From the NCBI GenBank assembly GCA_023379555.1, contig JAMCQR010000064.1, forward strand, positions 1-29,740: a DNA stretch of 29,740 bases. The letters are read 5' to 3'. The position numbers and the translations under genes were made by a program. This DNA is from Thermoplasmatota archaeon (lineage in GTDB: Archaea; Thermoplasmatota; Thermoplasmata; Thermoplasmatales; GCA-001856825). Below the pieces are notes generated by a model that was given only the letters and a program-made list of their open reading frames with translations, ran no database searches and was not told where the DNA came from. Shown here one piece after another: positions 7,687 through 15,801 of this stretch (positions are counted from its first letter, which is position 1; each line of letters starts with the position of its first letter).

Positions 7687-8411
7687 AGTAACCTTTTCAT
7701 TCCCTCGCTGTTTCGTGTTGTGAGTATGTCCACAAAACTATTTAGGTGCTCTGCCAGGATTGGATTGTCGGTGAATCCACATGCAGAAAGATCAGGCGAT
7801 GCAATGATTGCTCTCACCCCGTCTGAAACTACATCGGTTGCTATCAGGCTATTGTTCCTAAATATTCTGGTCCCCGGAGGGGCACGCTGATTGTCAGGTG
7901 CAACAATACTTATGCTCACGTTCCTTGATAGTGCGGACTCTATCTCCTTGCTAAGTTCCTGTCTTATCTCCCTCAGCTTTGGAGTGGAAATCATCGCATA
8001 TTTTTCTGCAGAATTGAGTACTTCCTTCATCTTCTCTATAACCCTTTCCTTTCCATATATTGTGTAAATGAGTTGTGGTTGCCCACGCTCCGTCAGCGTA
8101 TCACTCAGTTCTGTCAGTTTTTCAAATAGTGAGTCAAGATTCTCTGAGAAACTCTTCCTTATTTCGTAAACGTTCCTAGCCTTGAAGACTCTCGGCCTGC
8201 CCTCCAGGGAGGTGATTAACCCGCGTTCTTCAAGTCTCTCTAGTATTTTGTATGTTGAGGTTCTGGGTATTTTAGCGTTCATTGCTATATTATCAGGGGT
8301 ACTTGTCCCCAGCAAAACCAATGCAAGAAAGGCTCTAAGTTCATACTCCGTCATTGCGAATTTTTCAAAATATTTTGAAATTTCTGCAAGCTCTTGTTCA
8401 AAATCTTCCAT
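7683..8411 (-). CDS. TrmB family transcriptional regulator
   Basis: The protein has 242 residues. The N-terminal winged helix-turn-helix (about 18-75) contains AKIPRTSTYKILERLEERGLI, the TrmB pattern, followed by a coiled segment (80-110). The C-terminal half resembles the phospholipase D-like/TrmB sensor region (YGKERVIEKMKEVL; IIASPDLSACG). TrmB proteins control sugar or other metabolic genes in euryarchaea; the ligand here is unknown. It heads a two-gene unit with guaAA, overlapping by 4 bases, and is divergent from the ttuA-like gene. Confidence 0.85.
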   Translation of the reverse strand: MEDFEQELAEISKYFEKFAMTEYELRAFLALVLLGTSTPDNIAMNAKIPRTSTYKILERLEERGLITSLEGRPRVFKARNVYEIRKSFSENLDSLFEKLTELSDTLTERGQPQLIYTIYGKERVIEKMKEVLNSAEKYAMISTPKLREIRQELSKEIESALSRNVSISIVAPDNQRAPPGTRIFRNNSLIATDVVSDGVRAIIASPDLSACGFTDNPILAEHLNSFVDILTTRNSEGMKRLL

Positions 8412-8430
8412 AGATTAGTATAAAGAAGCC

Positions 8431-8440
8431 TTTAATATTT
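8431..8440 (+). promoter_or_regulatory. TATA-like box of the ttuA-like gene
   Basis: TTTAATATTT is centred about 24 bases before the ATG at 8459. AAGGTGG abuts the ATG with no spacer, so a Shine-Dalgarno role is unlikely and leaderless initiation is favoured. Confidence 0.45.
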
Positions 8441-8458
8441 TTTTTCACTACAAGGTGG

Positions 8459-9370
8459 ATGAAATGTAACTCTTGCGGCAGGGAATCGGTAGCATTCATA
8501 AGGTATAATGGCACACACCTATGCCAGGAGCACTTCAACAGATACGTAGAAAGGAGGATAAGACTGGAGTTCAGGAACGAACTTACTATAAAAGGGGATA
8601 CCAAAATTGGTGTTGCTCTTTCAGGGGGCAAGGATAGCGCTGTAGCTCTATATGAAACAAAGAAGATATTTGGAAATAGGAAGGATGTCAAGATAATAGC
8701 AATTACGGTAGACGAAGGAATTTCCTCGTACAGGCCAAAAACGATGGTCTCCGCCAGGAAACTAGCAGAGAGGCTTGGAGTAGAGCATCATATTGCAACA
8801 GTGGAGGAAAAATATGCAGTTACCATGGATAAAGTTGCAGAGAAAGGGGAACTGATTCCTTGCAGCTATTGTGGTGTATTCAGGAGAAGATTACTTAACG
8901 ATCTCTCTTTGGACCTGAAGATAGATTACCTCGTTACTGGGCTCAATATGGATGATACCGCTCAGTCCATCATAATGAACCTGGCCAGGGGGGAAGTTGA
9001 CAGACTTGGGAGAATGGGGCCTCATTTAAGGGCCAAGGAGGGGCTCATTCCAAGGCTCCAACCTCTCAGGAAGATCCCTGAAAAGGAGGTTCTTTTGTTT
9101 GCCATTCTTAACGGCATAGAATTTTCCCACGACACATGCCCCTACGCCAATTTTGCGCTAAGAAATGAATTCAGAGATTCAATTGACAGATGGGAAGAGA
9201 GAACTCCCGGTACCAAATTCGCAATTTTGAATTCTTACGACAGAATAAGGGAAATACTAGATCATAATATTTTACCGAACATGAATAAGTGCAAGATCTG
9301 CGGGGCCCCAACTGCAGGTGAGATTTGTAAGAGCTGCACGATGAAAAGGGAGATGGAAGAATGGAAATGA
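8459..9370 (+). CDS. TtuA/Ncs6-like tRNA 2-thiolation protein
   Basis: A 303-residue PP-loop ATPase of the TtcA/TtuA superfamily. Its N-terminal zinc site is formed by CNSC (3-6) and CQEH (22-25). The PP-loop SGGKDS is at 55-60. Cysteines in CSYCG and HDTCPYA match those that hold an Fe-S cluster in TtuA. A C-terminal zinc ribbon carries CKICG and CKSC. Members thiolate tRNA uridines: U54 for TtuA, or wobble U34 for Ncs6; sequence alone does not decide which. The sulfur-carrier partner is not nearby. The 3' end overlaps the next gene in an ATGA arrangement. Confidence 0.9.
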   Translation: MKCNSCGRESVAFIRYNGTHLCQEHFNRYVERRIRLEFRNELTIKGDTKIGVALSGGKDSAVALYETKKIFGNRKDVKIIAITVDEGISSYRPKTMVSARKLAERLGVEHHIATVEEKYAVTMDKVAEKGELIPCSYCGVFRRRLLNDLSLDLKIDYLVTGLNMDDTAQSIIMNLARGEVDRLGRMGPHLRAKEGLIPRLQPLRKIPEKEVLLFAILNGIEFSHDTCPYANFALRNEFRDSIDRWEERTPGTKFAILNSYDRIREILDHNILPNMNKCKICGAPTAGEICKSCTMKREMEEWK

Positions 9371-9855
9371 TGCAAGTCGAAGGAATCACGTTATTTGCTA
9401 TAACTACCGCAGTCGTATATTACGCTAGATATGTCTGGAACAAGAAAATGCTTTCAACCAAAGAGGTCCTGTACAGGAACCTGCCGATACATACAGTCGA
9501 AGGAAGCTATACTGGGCCAATGTACTATCTTGTCTCAATCATCGTTCTTGTCCTGGGGCCATTGTCATACTCTGTATACCCTGTGACTCTAACCCAATAT
9601 CTTGTCCTAAATTTTATCGCTGGTTTCATATTTGTGTATGGGTACTCGCCATTTGCACCCATAACAGGTTTTGCCACATTGACTGTCTACAGGCAGCAAG
9701 GTAAAACAATGTGCCTAGTAGGAAATCTTTTAGGACGGAAATATGAGGTACTTACCATTTTAAAGGAAGATGGCCTGAAAGTGAGGTTGAAGAAAAGAAA
9801 CAGGGATTTCACAATCTCTGCAAGACTTACGCCTGACTCTTCTCCATCAGCCTAG
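9367..9855 (+). CDS. Membrane protein of unknown function
   Basis: A 162-residue protein from the ATG at 9367, whose ATGA overlaps the ttuA-like stop; an ATG at 9361 is possible. Three hydrophobic segments are visible: around GITLFAITTAVVYYARYVW, MYYLVSIIVLVLGPLSYSVY and LVLNFIAGFIFVYGYSPFAP. They are followed by a basic soluble tail (about 60 residues, with LKVRLKKRNRDF). I do not recognise the family. The coupling to the thiolase gene suggests co-expression, not necessarily a shared role. The last 29 bases overlap the convergent gene. Confidence 0.7.
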   Translation: MMQVEGITLFAITTAVVYYARYVWNKKMLSTKEVLYRNLPIHTVEGSYTGPMYYLVSIIVLVLGPLSYSVYPVTLTQYLVLNFIAGFIFVYGYSPFAPITGFATLTVYRQQGKTMCLVGNLLGRKYEVLTILKEDGLKVRLKKRNRDFTISARLTPDSSPSA

Positions 9856-10471
9856 AGAATATGTTAATTGCCTGGGTCATGAACCGCTCATCCATAATGT
9901 AGGTGATATCGTTGTAGAATGAGGCAATCTGATAGACATTAATGCCGTTGACTGATATTATGGATGAAATATAGGCGACATACCCCCTAAGATTCTCTAT
10001 CTCGAGTGGGGACACGATCACCAGTTCACCAAGGTCGTATCTTTCAGAGAGTATATCCAGTGAGCCAAATTTTTCGAATATGTCACCAATATTGTTTTTA
10101 TCAGTTATCATAACAATCCCCTGGCTGCCCTGTATTACTCTGATTCTCCCTCCCTTTTCAAATATCTGCCTGTAGACTTCTGATGTTTTTTGAAAATTCT
10201 CCGGCGAATTCCTAACTGTTATGTTTATTATTGAGTAATAGGCTTCCAGCCTGGACCTTATAAGCGCCCCTCTGTACTGAGATTCAAGGGAAGGATTGAA
10301 CTCCGGGTATCTCTTTAAGGCAGCCAAAACAGCGTTGAACTTCTGAGTATTCAACTTTTTCATAACGACCCGGGCTAGAGAGGAATAATTTACCACGCCA
10401 TCCTGCAACGCGTGTAAAGTGCAGGGATTAGATGAAAGATATTCTGCAACTCTACTGCTGATCCTTTCCAT
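9827..10471 (-). CDS. ACT-like domain protein with N-terminal helical/HTH-like region
   Basis: The protein has 214 residues from ATG 10471. A longer frame to 10519 exists, but a TATA-like TTTTTAAA about 26 bases upstream of 10471 favours the shorter one. The N-terminal 70 residues (MERISSRVAEYLSSNPCTLHALQDGVVNYSSLARVV) look like a small helical DNA- or protein-binding unit. The C-terminal half (ELVIVSPLEIENLRGYVAYISSIISVNGINVYQIASFYNDI) has the beta-alpha-beta pattern of an ACT domain, with GINVYQ as the typical turn. A ligand-sensing regulator is inferred; the ligand is unknown. Confidence 0.68.
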   Translation of the reverse strand: MERISSRVAEYLSSNPCTLHALQDGVVNYSSLARVVMKKLNTQKFNAVLAALKRYPEFNPSLESQYRGALIRSRLEAYYSIINITVRNSPENFQKTSEVYRQIFEKGGRIRVIQGSQGIVMITDKNNIGDIFEKFGSLDILSERYDLGELVIVSPLEIENLRGYVAYISSIISVNGINVYQIASFYNDITYIMDERFMTQAINIFSRLMEKSQA

Positions 10472-10596
10472 GATATACGAAGCATGAGCTACTTTAAAAA
10501 TTGAACGATTAAGAATCAAACGACCTCACTTACTAAAACTACCAAAAGGCAGGAAGGGAAAATCAAAGATTATTTATCTGATTGCCATACGAAGAT

Positions 10597-11022
10597 GTGC
10601 CAGCCACGGAGAATAGTGATAACTCAAGGAAATTTGTATACGAGCATCGCATAGCTTGGGTCGAGACAGACGCAATGGGAATCGTTCATTTTTCTAATTA
10701 TTTCAGACTGTGTGAAAGGACGGAGCAGGAATTCATGCACCATCTTGGAGTCAAAAACAGGCAAGTATTCCTACCCAGGGTACACGCTACGTGTGATTAC
10801 AAGTATCCCTTGAAGTATGATCAGGAAGCCAGGATCACAATGGTGGTAGAGGAGGTTGGAAAGAGACACATAACCTTTAATTACGACATAATTAACAAGA
10901 CGGAGGAAAGAGTAAGCGCGAAGTGTAAGGTGGTGGTCGTCCCCGTTTTGATTGACATGAAACCGGCAAAAGTAGGTGAAGATATTTTATCGCTCTTGGA
11001 GCCATACGTAATCAAGAAGTGA
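10597..11022 (+). CDS. Hotdog-fold acyl-CoA thioesterase (YbgC/4-hydroxybenzoyl-CoA type)
   Basis: The protein has 141 residues from GTG 10597. A TTG at 10582 would add five, but the TATA-like ATTATTTAT at 10569-10577 is centred about 25 bases before 10597. The hotdog signature is clear: ETDAMGIVHFSNYFR, with the Asp and the GIVHFSNY helix start seen in YbgC-type thioesterases. CDYKYPLKYD and HITFNYDI follow. It should hydrolyse an acyl-CoA thioester; the chain is unknown. No operon partner is evident. Confidence 0.87.
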   Translation: MPATENSDNSRKFVYEHRIAWVETDAMGIVHFSNYFRLCERTEQEFMHHLGVKNRQVFLPRVHATCDYKYPLKYDQEARITMVVEEVGKRHITFNYDIINKTEERVSAKCKVVVVPVLIDMKPAKVGEDILSLLEPYVIKK

Positions 11023-11130
11023 GAAATGATAGAAGCTTGCCTGAGGACTTATTTTTATTCCTGGTCACCAGCATGTCGCCCTTCATTAGCATCTAAGGAT
11101 AACAATTTATACTTCTCGTAATTGATATAC

Positions 11131-11337
11131 GTGACTGATAGGGAAAATAGGAAAATAATCATCGTACATAATTTTGACAAAGGGGAGTATATAGATGTGC
11201 TGAAGGTACTGGAGTCAACGGGTCTAGCAAAGAAGACTATAGTCGCCAGAACGACCCCGACGACCATGAACTGGAAATTGAAAGATTTGATCGCAGAATT
11301 ATTTCTGGAAGATGAAGAAATAAAGAAAAATAGATAG
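11131..11337 (+). CDS. DUF3783-like small protein
   Basis: The protein has 68 residues from GTG 11131; TTG 11122 is an alternative. The GTG is preferred because AATTTATAC lies about 26 bases upstream. The pattern KIIIVHNFDKGEYIDVLKVLESTGL, then a short basic run, then TTMNWKLKDLIAELFLEDEE, resembles DUF3783 proteins, whose hallmark is a conserved N-W-L-L-EL stretch near the end. Function is unknown. The gene ends one base before the convergent rubrerythrin gene. Confidence 0.65.
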   Translation: MTDRENRKIIIVHNFDKGEYIDVLKVLESTGLAKKTIVARTTPTTMNWKLKDLIAELFLEDEEIKKNR

Positions 11338-11338
11338 T

Positions 11339-11842
11339 TCAGAATTTTTTGAAGGATGTGCCAGCGGTTCCACAGACAGGGCATTTCTCAGGTACCTTGC
11401 CAGTAGTGGTATAACCACAGACAGGGCATATGAACACGTCGCCGATCTCAATGTCTTTTTTTTGTCTCACATTTTCCAGTGCATCCTTGTAGAGCTTCTC
11501 ATGGATTTTTTCGGCTTCGAGGGCATATTTTGTTGACAGCTCGGCCCCTTTTTCATTTTGAAACCTTGCAACTTCGTTGAAGACAGGGTACATCTCCTCT
11601 ACTTCATAAGTCTCTCCTGCAATCGCGTCTAAAAGATTCTCGTCTGTTCCCTTTATCATTCCGATGTTACGATAATGATTTGTTGCGTGTACTTGCTCAG
11701 CGTACGAGATCGCCCTGAACAGACGGGATATGTTCCTGAATCCATTTCTTTCTGCTACATCTGAATATATCAGATATTTCATGTGAGCCTTGCTCTCCCC
11801 GCAGAATGCATCTTCCAAATTCCTCTGGGTCATCTTTCTCAT
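11339..11842 (-). CDS. Rubrerythrin
   Basis: The protein has 167 residues from ATG 11842; an ATG at 11833 and a longer frame to 11890 are also open. A four-helix ferritin-like domain carries the diiron ligands in AFCGESKAHMKYL, YAEQVHATNH, ETYEVEEMYP and EAEKIHEKLY. A C-terminal rubredoxin-like domain has CPVCG twice, 16 residues apart (CPVCGYTT and KCPVCGTAG). It should reduce peroxide and protect against oxidative stress in the cytosol. I prefer the shorter start because archaeal rubrerythrins typically begin with M-x-x-MT. Confidence 0.93.
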   Translation of the reverse strand: MRKMTQRNLEDAFCGESKAHMKYLIYSDVAERNGFRNISRLFRAISYAEQVHATNHYRNIGMIKGTDENLLDAIAGETYEVEEMYPVFNEVARFQNEKGAELSTKYALEAEKIHEKLYKDALENVRQKKDIEIGDVFICPVCGYTTTGKVPEKCPVCGTAGTSFKKF

Positions 11843-12036
11843 GTAGATCCCGTAATTATCAATCTTGACATTAAAGAATTTTCTGCACACGGGAAACTCT
11901 AAATCTGATAATTTTCCTAGTGTGAATAGATGAACCGTTCTTGCAATCCCAAATTGATCAATATTTGCGGAACAAATTGTCTAATGGGTAGATTTCGTTA
12001 TGATGCTAAAAGTGAACTCCTCATATTTATAGCAGG

Positions 12037-13224
12037 ATGGAATTTCAGGTAGGTGATCTTCTGCGGTATCAGGGAATGGCTGCTTCGGTGAATACCGCCC
12101 GGGCCATCTATGCGCTAAACTGGTTTGACATTACTCCTGGCTTCATCTACATAGCAGCTGATCTGAAACTCAGAGTTGTCGATCTCGGCATTATGACCGC
12201 CAGTTTCTATGTGGGCCTGGCACTTTTCCAGTTGGTAGGGGGCGTCCTTGCCTCAAGGATGGGGGCAAAGGTAGTTGCGTTCATCGGGATAATGACACTG
12301 GGCATTTCCGCCATCCTTTCTGGCTATTCATATAATTTGACGGAACTGGCTATTTTCAGGTTCATGGCAGGAGTCGGTTCTGCCCTGTTCTTCTCTCCCG
12401 GCCTCAGCGTCTTGAAGAACATCTCTCCCCCGGAATCCTTTGGACTGCAGGTAGGCATCTATAATGGAGCTTTCAACTTAGGGGCTGGAGTGGGGGCATT
12501 TGGTTGGGTATTCGTTGACAGGATCGTTGGCTGGAGATTGTCCCTGGTAGTTGGTGGGTTGCTAGCGGTTGGCATTGCCGTAGAGAATGCGCTTGCCCTC
12601 AGGGACGTGAAAGAGGAAAAGGTGAGAATGGAAGGCATCACGGTGAGACTTGCAGGTATAGTCTGGAACAGGCTTCTGTGGCTGCTGTCAATAGGCACGA
12701 TAATTGTTATTTTTTCGGAAACCATCATTGGCCAGTTCATAATATTTTTTGGCGAGAAATATCTCAGTTTTAGCAGTTTTCAGGCTGGCCTGGTCGATGG
12801 AGTCTTCCTGATACTGGGATTCGTCGGCGGCGTAGTTGGGGGTCATATCATTTCAAAGACGTCAAGAAGGAAAATGTTCACTTACTTTATCTTGGTGGTT
12901 GATGGTGTCCTTTTCATGTTCATTCCTTTTGCTTCATCCTTTTACCTGCTTCTGGTTGTTGTCACTGCACTGGGTCTTGTAGTAGTTTCAGGTTTTTCGA
13001 TACTGTACACTCTAGCCGCGGAAATAATAGAGGATAAGACGATGACATCATTCTCGCTTTCATTTGTCAACTTTATTCAGTTGGTTTTAGGATCCCTTTC
13101 GCCCCTCCTTTTCACTGAGATCCTGGCCCATTCCGATTACATAGATCCCTGGATCATTCTGGGTGCAATTGGGCTGGCAGCAGTACCATTGTTGGTCCGT
13201 GTAGAAACAAAGTACTTCAGGTAA
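12037..13224 (+). CDS. MFS transporter
   Basis: A 395-residue integral membrane protein with about 12 hydrophobic segments and the two-bundle layout of the major facilitator superfamily. The short cytoplasmic loop GGVLASRMGAKVV corresponds to motif A between segments 2 and 3. The middle loop (around LRDVKEEKVRMEGITVRL) is charged, as expected. Substrate is unknown; sugar, organic acid or drug export are all possible. ATG 12037 is taken as start, with an ATG at 12076 as alternative. A second MFS gene of different sequence is at 16246. Confidence 0.88.
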   Translation: MEFQVGDLLRYQGMAASVNTARAIYALNWFDITPGFIYIAADLKLRVVDLGIMTASFYVGLALFQLVGGVLASRMGAKVVAFIGIMTLGISAILSGYSYNLTELAIFRFMAGVGSALFFSPGLSVLKNISPPESFGLQVGIYNGAFNLGAGVGAFGWVFVDRIVGWRLSLVVGGLLAVGIAVENALALRDVKEEKVRMEGITVRLAGIVWNRLLWLLSIGTIIVIFSETIIGQFIIFFGEKYLSFSSFQAGLVDGVFLILGFVGGVVGGHIISKTSRRKMFTYFILVVDGVLFMFIPFASSFYLLLVVVTALGLVVVSGFSILYTLAAEIIEDKTMTSFSLSFVNFIQLVLGSLSPLLFTEILAHSDYIDPWIILGAIGLAAVPLLVRVETKYFR

Positions 13225-13274
13225 TTATAGCTGGACCCATGAGAGGATTCCTATAATAAGTGCTTGAAGATATG

Positions 13275-13281
13275 TTTAAAT
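13275..13281 (+). promoter_or_regulatory. TATA-like box of the 348-residue unknown gene
   Basis: TTTAAAT is centred about 26 bases upstream of the ATG at 13304. Confidence 0.4.
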
Positions 13282-13303
13282 TGTAGGCACTATTTTATTA
13301 CTA

Positions 13304-14350
13304 ATGAGTAAAATTCACTTTGAACCTTATATGGATAATCTCTGCATCTTTAAAGTCGATTATCACAACCAGGTCTCTCAAAAGTATAAAGGGATGATAT
13401 TTGGAGACACATCGTCCCATTATTATGCGGGGGGACTGGTGAGAGAAAAGAATGATTGGGCCATTTACATAAACCAATACATTGCTCTCCCTCTTGATGA
13501 AATTGACTTGATAGTAAAAAAGATGAACTCCGAATACTCAGCAAAGGGGTACAACGAGAATGTCACTCTTGAAGGAAAATTTATCGTGAGGAGACTGTCC
13601 AGCGAACTGAATGATTTCCTTGACTCATTGATTAGGACACCTGGGGTCATTGTCTATTCGATAGTAATGCTAGGCGAGAACGATACCCTGTTTGCCTTCA
13701 AGTACTCAAACACTGAGGCTGAGGCAGTGACCAAATTACTAACCGAACCAATGTCTCACCAAAGCCTCGGTTTTGAGGTTTTGTACATAAATGACGAGAG
13801 GCTCGGGAAACTCCCGGGATTTTTCAAATTTGCATCCTATGTAAGCCTCAACTTTTCTGATTTCGTTCTAGTAAGCACAAAGTGGGAGATAAGCCCTGAC
13901 AACATAAAGAACCAGAACGAAGGCATTTTTCAAAATGAGATGTATTTCAAGCCGAAATTTTTCGGTGAGAGCCTTTCCCCCATTTACGGGCAACTTGTCA
14001 CTGCGGTCAAGGGAGAGGAAATAAAGGGAAATTCAAAATTCCGCCTAGTTGGAAAAAGGGACGAGGGAAAGAATGTTGAGTTTGACGTTCGATCGTACTG
14101 GTTCAACGACTTTTACAATAAAGTTATAAGGAATATCAATGGAGCATTTACTTATTGGGGGTACTGCGATGGGAAGGGGGAAGTTGATAATTATTATGTG
14201 ATATACGAAAATGTCCTAAGGGATTTCCTCCTCGGCATCAAGATGCTCTGGGGTGCAGAAGCACGCATGAATCATTATAATTATATCACTACTGTTTCGA
14301 ATCTAGATTCCGTTGCCACATCTGAATTAAGCGCATCGATACAAATTTGA
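13304..14350 (+). CDS. Unknown protein (348 residues)
   Basis: I do not recognise this protein. It is soluble, rich in aromatic residues (Phe, Tyr), and has no signal peptide, membrane segment or metal-binding cysteine cluster. The first 200 residues alternate predicted strands and helices. The segment ending GGLVREKNDWAIYINQYIA and the later FKFASYVSLNFSDFVLVSTKWEI suggest repeated beta-alpha-beta units. This architecture is reminiscent of the N-terminal region of bacterio-opsin-activator-like regulators, but no C-terminal helix-turn-helix is seen. It has its own promoter and no operon partner. It is probably lineage-specific. Confidence 0.7.
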   Translation: MSKIHFEPYMDNLCIFKVDYHNQVSQKYKGMIFGDTSSHYYAGGLVREKNDWAIYINQYIALPLDEIDLIVKKMNSEYSAKGYNENVTLEGKFIVRRLSSELNDFLDSLIRTPGVIVYSIVMLGENDTLFAFKYSNTEAEAVTKLLTEPMSHQSLGFEVLYINDERLGKLPGFFKFASYVSLNFSDFVLVSTKWEISPDNIKNQNEGIFQNEMYFKPKFFGESLSPIYGQLVTAVKGEEIKGNSKFRLVGKRDEGKNVEFDVRSYWFNDFYNKVIRNINGAFTYWGYCDGKGEVDNYYVIYENVLRDFLLGIKMLWGAEARMNHYNYITTVSNLDSVATSELSASIQI

Positions 14351-14531
14351 AGCGATATTTATTCATGATTAGCTATCAGGATGCGAATGTGGCTGAGCGT
14401 ATCCTTAGGATGTCTATAGATACTTGTTGTAAAACTTCTTAATTATACCGCCTTCCGGTTTATATTATTCTTGTCCTCAAGCTTCCGTGGAACTAATTTT
14501 CCGTCTCTCAGACGCAGTAGTTTATCAGAGA
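14351..14531. other. Intergenic stretch before tRNA-Arg(GCG)
   Basis: No gene was recognised in these 181 bases between the convergent 348-residue gene and the tRNA 3' end. A T-rich tract near 14430-14475 could act as terminator for either side. Confidence 0.4.
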
Positions 14532-14606
14532 TGCCCGAGCCGGGATTCGAACCCGGGTCTGAGGCTCCGCAGGCCTCTAGGATTATCCAAACTACCCCAC
14601 TCGGGC
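14532..14606 (-). tRNA. tRNA-Arg (anticodon GCG)
   Basis: Reading the minus strand from 14606, the acceptor GCCCGAG pairs with CTCGGGC. The anticodon stem GAGGC/GCCTC encloses the loop CTGCGGA, giving anticodon GCG (codons CGC and CGU). The T arm is CCGGG-TTCGAAT-CCCGG and the discriminator base is A. No intron and no encoded CCA are seen. Its first 15 bases are also the last codons and stop of pcc1, so it is very probably cut from a pcc1 transcript by RNase P. Confidence 0.93.
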
Positions 14607-14828
14607 CTTTAGGTCATTGTTGACCTTGTCAATAAACATTACTGATTCCAGGAATTCATTGATTGTCTTCCTGACATTGTTTGCATCTCCGCTGACCCTG
14701 CACAGAAAACCTGATTTAGATTTCCTGCACTTTATGTATTTCCTGTTCTCTGGCAAGATCGATCTGACAATCTCCTCAGATTCCTCTCCTTCCAGCCTCA
14801 GGATAGCTTCAATCTGCAGGTCTACCAA
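14592..14828 (-). CDS. pcc1: KEOPS complex subunit Pcc1
   Basis: The protein has 78 residues, the normal size for archaeal Pcc1. IEAILRLEGEESEEIVRSILPEN and the later VRKTINEFLESVMFID match the small alpha-beta Pcc1 fold, which dimerises and binds Kae1 in the KEOPS complex that makes t6A in tRNA. The start is probably a TTG (14828) inside the end of the upstream gene, a 20-base overlap. The reading frame ends A-R-V-G-stop within the first 15 bases of tRNA-Arg(GCG). This places the stop codon in the tRNA D arm. Confidence 0.82.
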   Translation of the reverse strand: MVDLQIEAILRLEGEESEEIVRSILPENRKYIKCRKSKSGFLCRVSGDANNVRKTINEFLESVMFIDKVNNDLKARVG

Positions 14829-15720
14829 CCCCCGAAATTCTCGGAGTAGAGTTGAGGGATGTCAGAGCGTAATTGATTTTTGCGATTGGGACCTTCCTCT
14901 CAGTATCTATCAGATATCTCCCATCAGACACATCCGATACCTCAGCATTGACGTTGCTAAATAGGAAATTGAGCTGAATTTTTTCACCAAGCTGCGTTCT
15001 GTTCTTTATTGAAGGATTCACACGGACGTCCAGGCGGATGGAATCCGAAAATTGCAATTCGTCCTCGTGAAGTATGGTCCCCTTTGAGACCTCTTCGGGT
15101 TCTACTCCCTTGACGGCTAGACCCACCCTCGAATACGGAACCGCAGTCTCAAAGTCCACGTCCATTATCTGTATGCTTCTGATCTCCACTTTTTTTCCGG
15201 AAGGGTAAGATGAAAGATGCATGTGTTTCCTAATTTCTCCTGAAATTACAAATCCAAGAATCACCGTCCCGACTCCTTTCACAGAGAAGGATTGATCTAC
15301 CACGACCATTGCATTCCCAGCTCTTACTGGAACCTCCCTTGAGACAAAGTTCTCGAAATTTCCAAAGTCATTCTGAAGATGAGTCATCTTGACATCCATG
15401 GTACTGGATATCTTCTGAAGCGTTTCGAATACGTCGTCTCCACCGACGATTCCAATATCCCTGATTCCGTAATAATCAACTGCTAGAAGGAATTCCCCGA
15501 CAGTCCTGTCTACTGTCTCCACGTTCAAGATAACCTTGTTGGCCACCGAAGCGGCATTTACGAGTGGCTGTATCCTCTCCGGATATTTGAAGGGATAAAG
15601 GAATGCGTAGCCATTGCCCTGGATTTTAGAGTTGTAGTAGTGAATATCTGTCTCAGAACCTTTCTTGGTAAATTTCTGGATATATTCCTCGTCACCATAA
15701 GTAAGTATTATCTGATCCAC
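14809..15720 (-). CDS. EF-Tu/SelB-superfamily protein with degenerate GTPase domain
   Basis: The protein has 303 residues. The first ~125 residues look like a worn translational-GTPase fold: VILNVETVDRTVGEFLLA and GIRDIGIVGGDD resemble the strands around G3 and G4. The GxxxxGK P-loop and NKxD are missing. Residues ~130-217 (EVPVRAGNAMVVVDQSFSVKGVGTVILGFVISG) match EF-Tu domain II and ~220-300 a domain III-like barrel. It is likely a tRNA- or ribosome-binding factor that does not hydrolyse GTP. The start is GTG 15720, with a TTTTTTATG box about 25 bases upstream. It is co-directional and overlapping with pcc1. Confidence 0.72.
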   Translation of the reverse strand: MDQIILTYGDEEYIQKFTKKGSETDIHYYNSKIQGNGYAFLYPFKYPERIQPLVNAASVANKVILNVETVDRTVGEFLLAVDYYGIRDIGIVGGDDVFETLQKISSTMDVKMTHLQNDFGNFENFVSREVPVRAGNAMVVVDQSFSVKGVGTVILGFVISGEIRKHMHLSSYPSGKKVEIRSIQIMDVDFETAVPYSRVGLAVKGVEPEEVSKGTILHEDELQFSDSIRLDVRVNPSIKNRTQLGEKIQLNFLFSNVNAEVSDVSDGRYLIDTERKVPIAKINYALTSLNSTPRISGVGRPAD

Positions 15721-15801
15721 AGATGAGAATAGGTACGTTCATAAAAAACTTGGTTTCATTAAAGTGAAAACAACAAACACCCGACGTATGAGATGAGCTC
15801 T

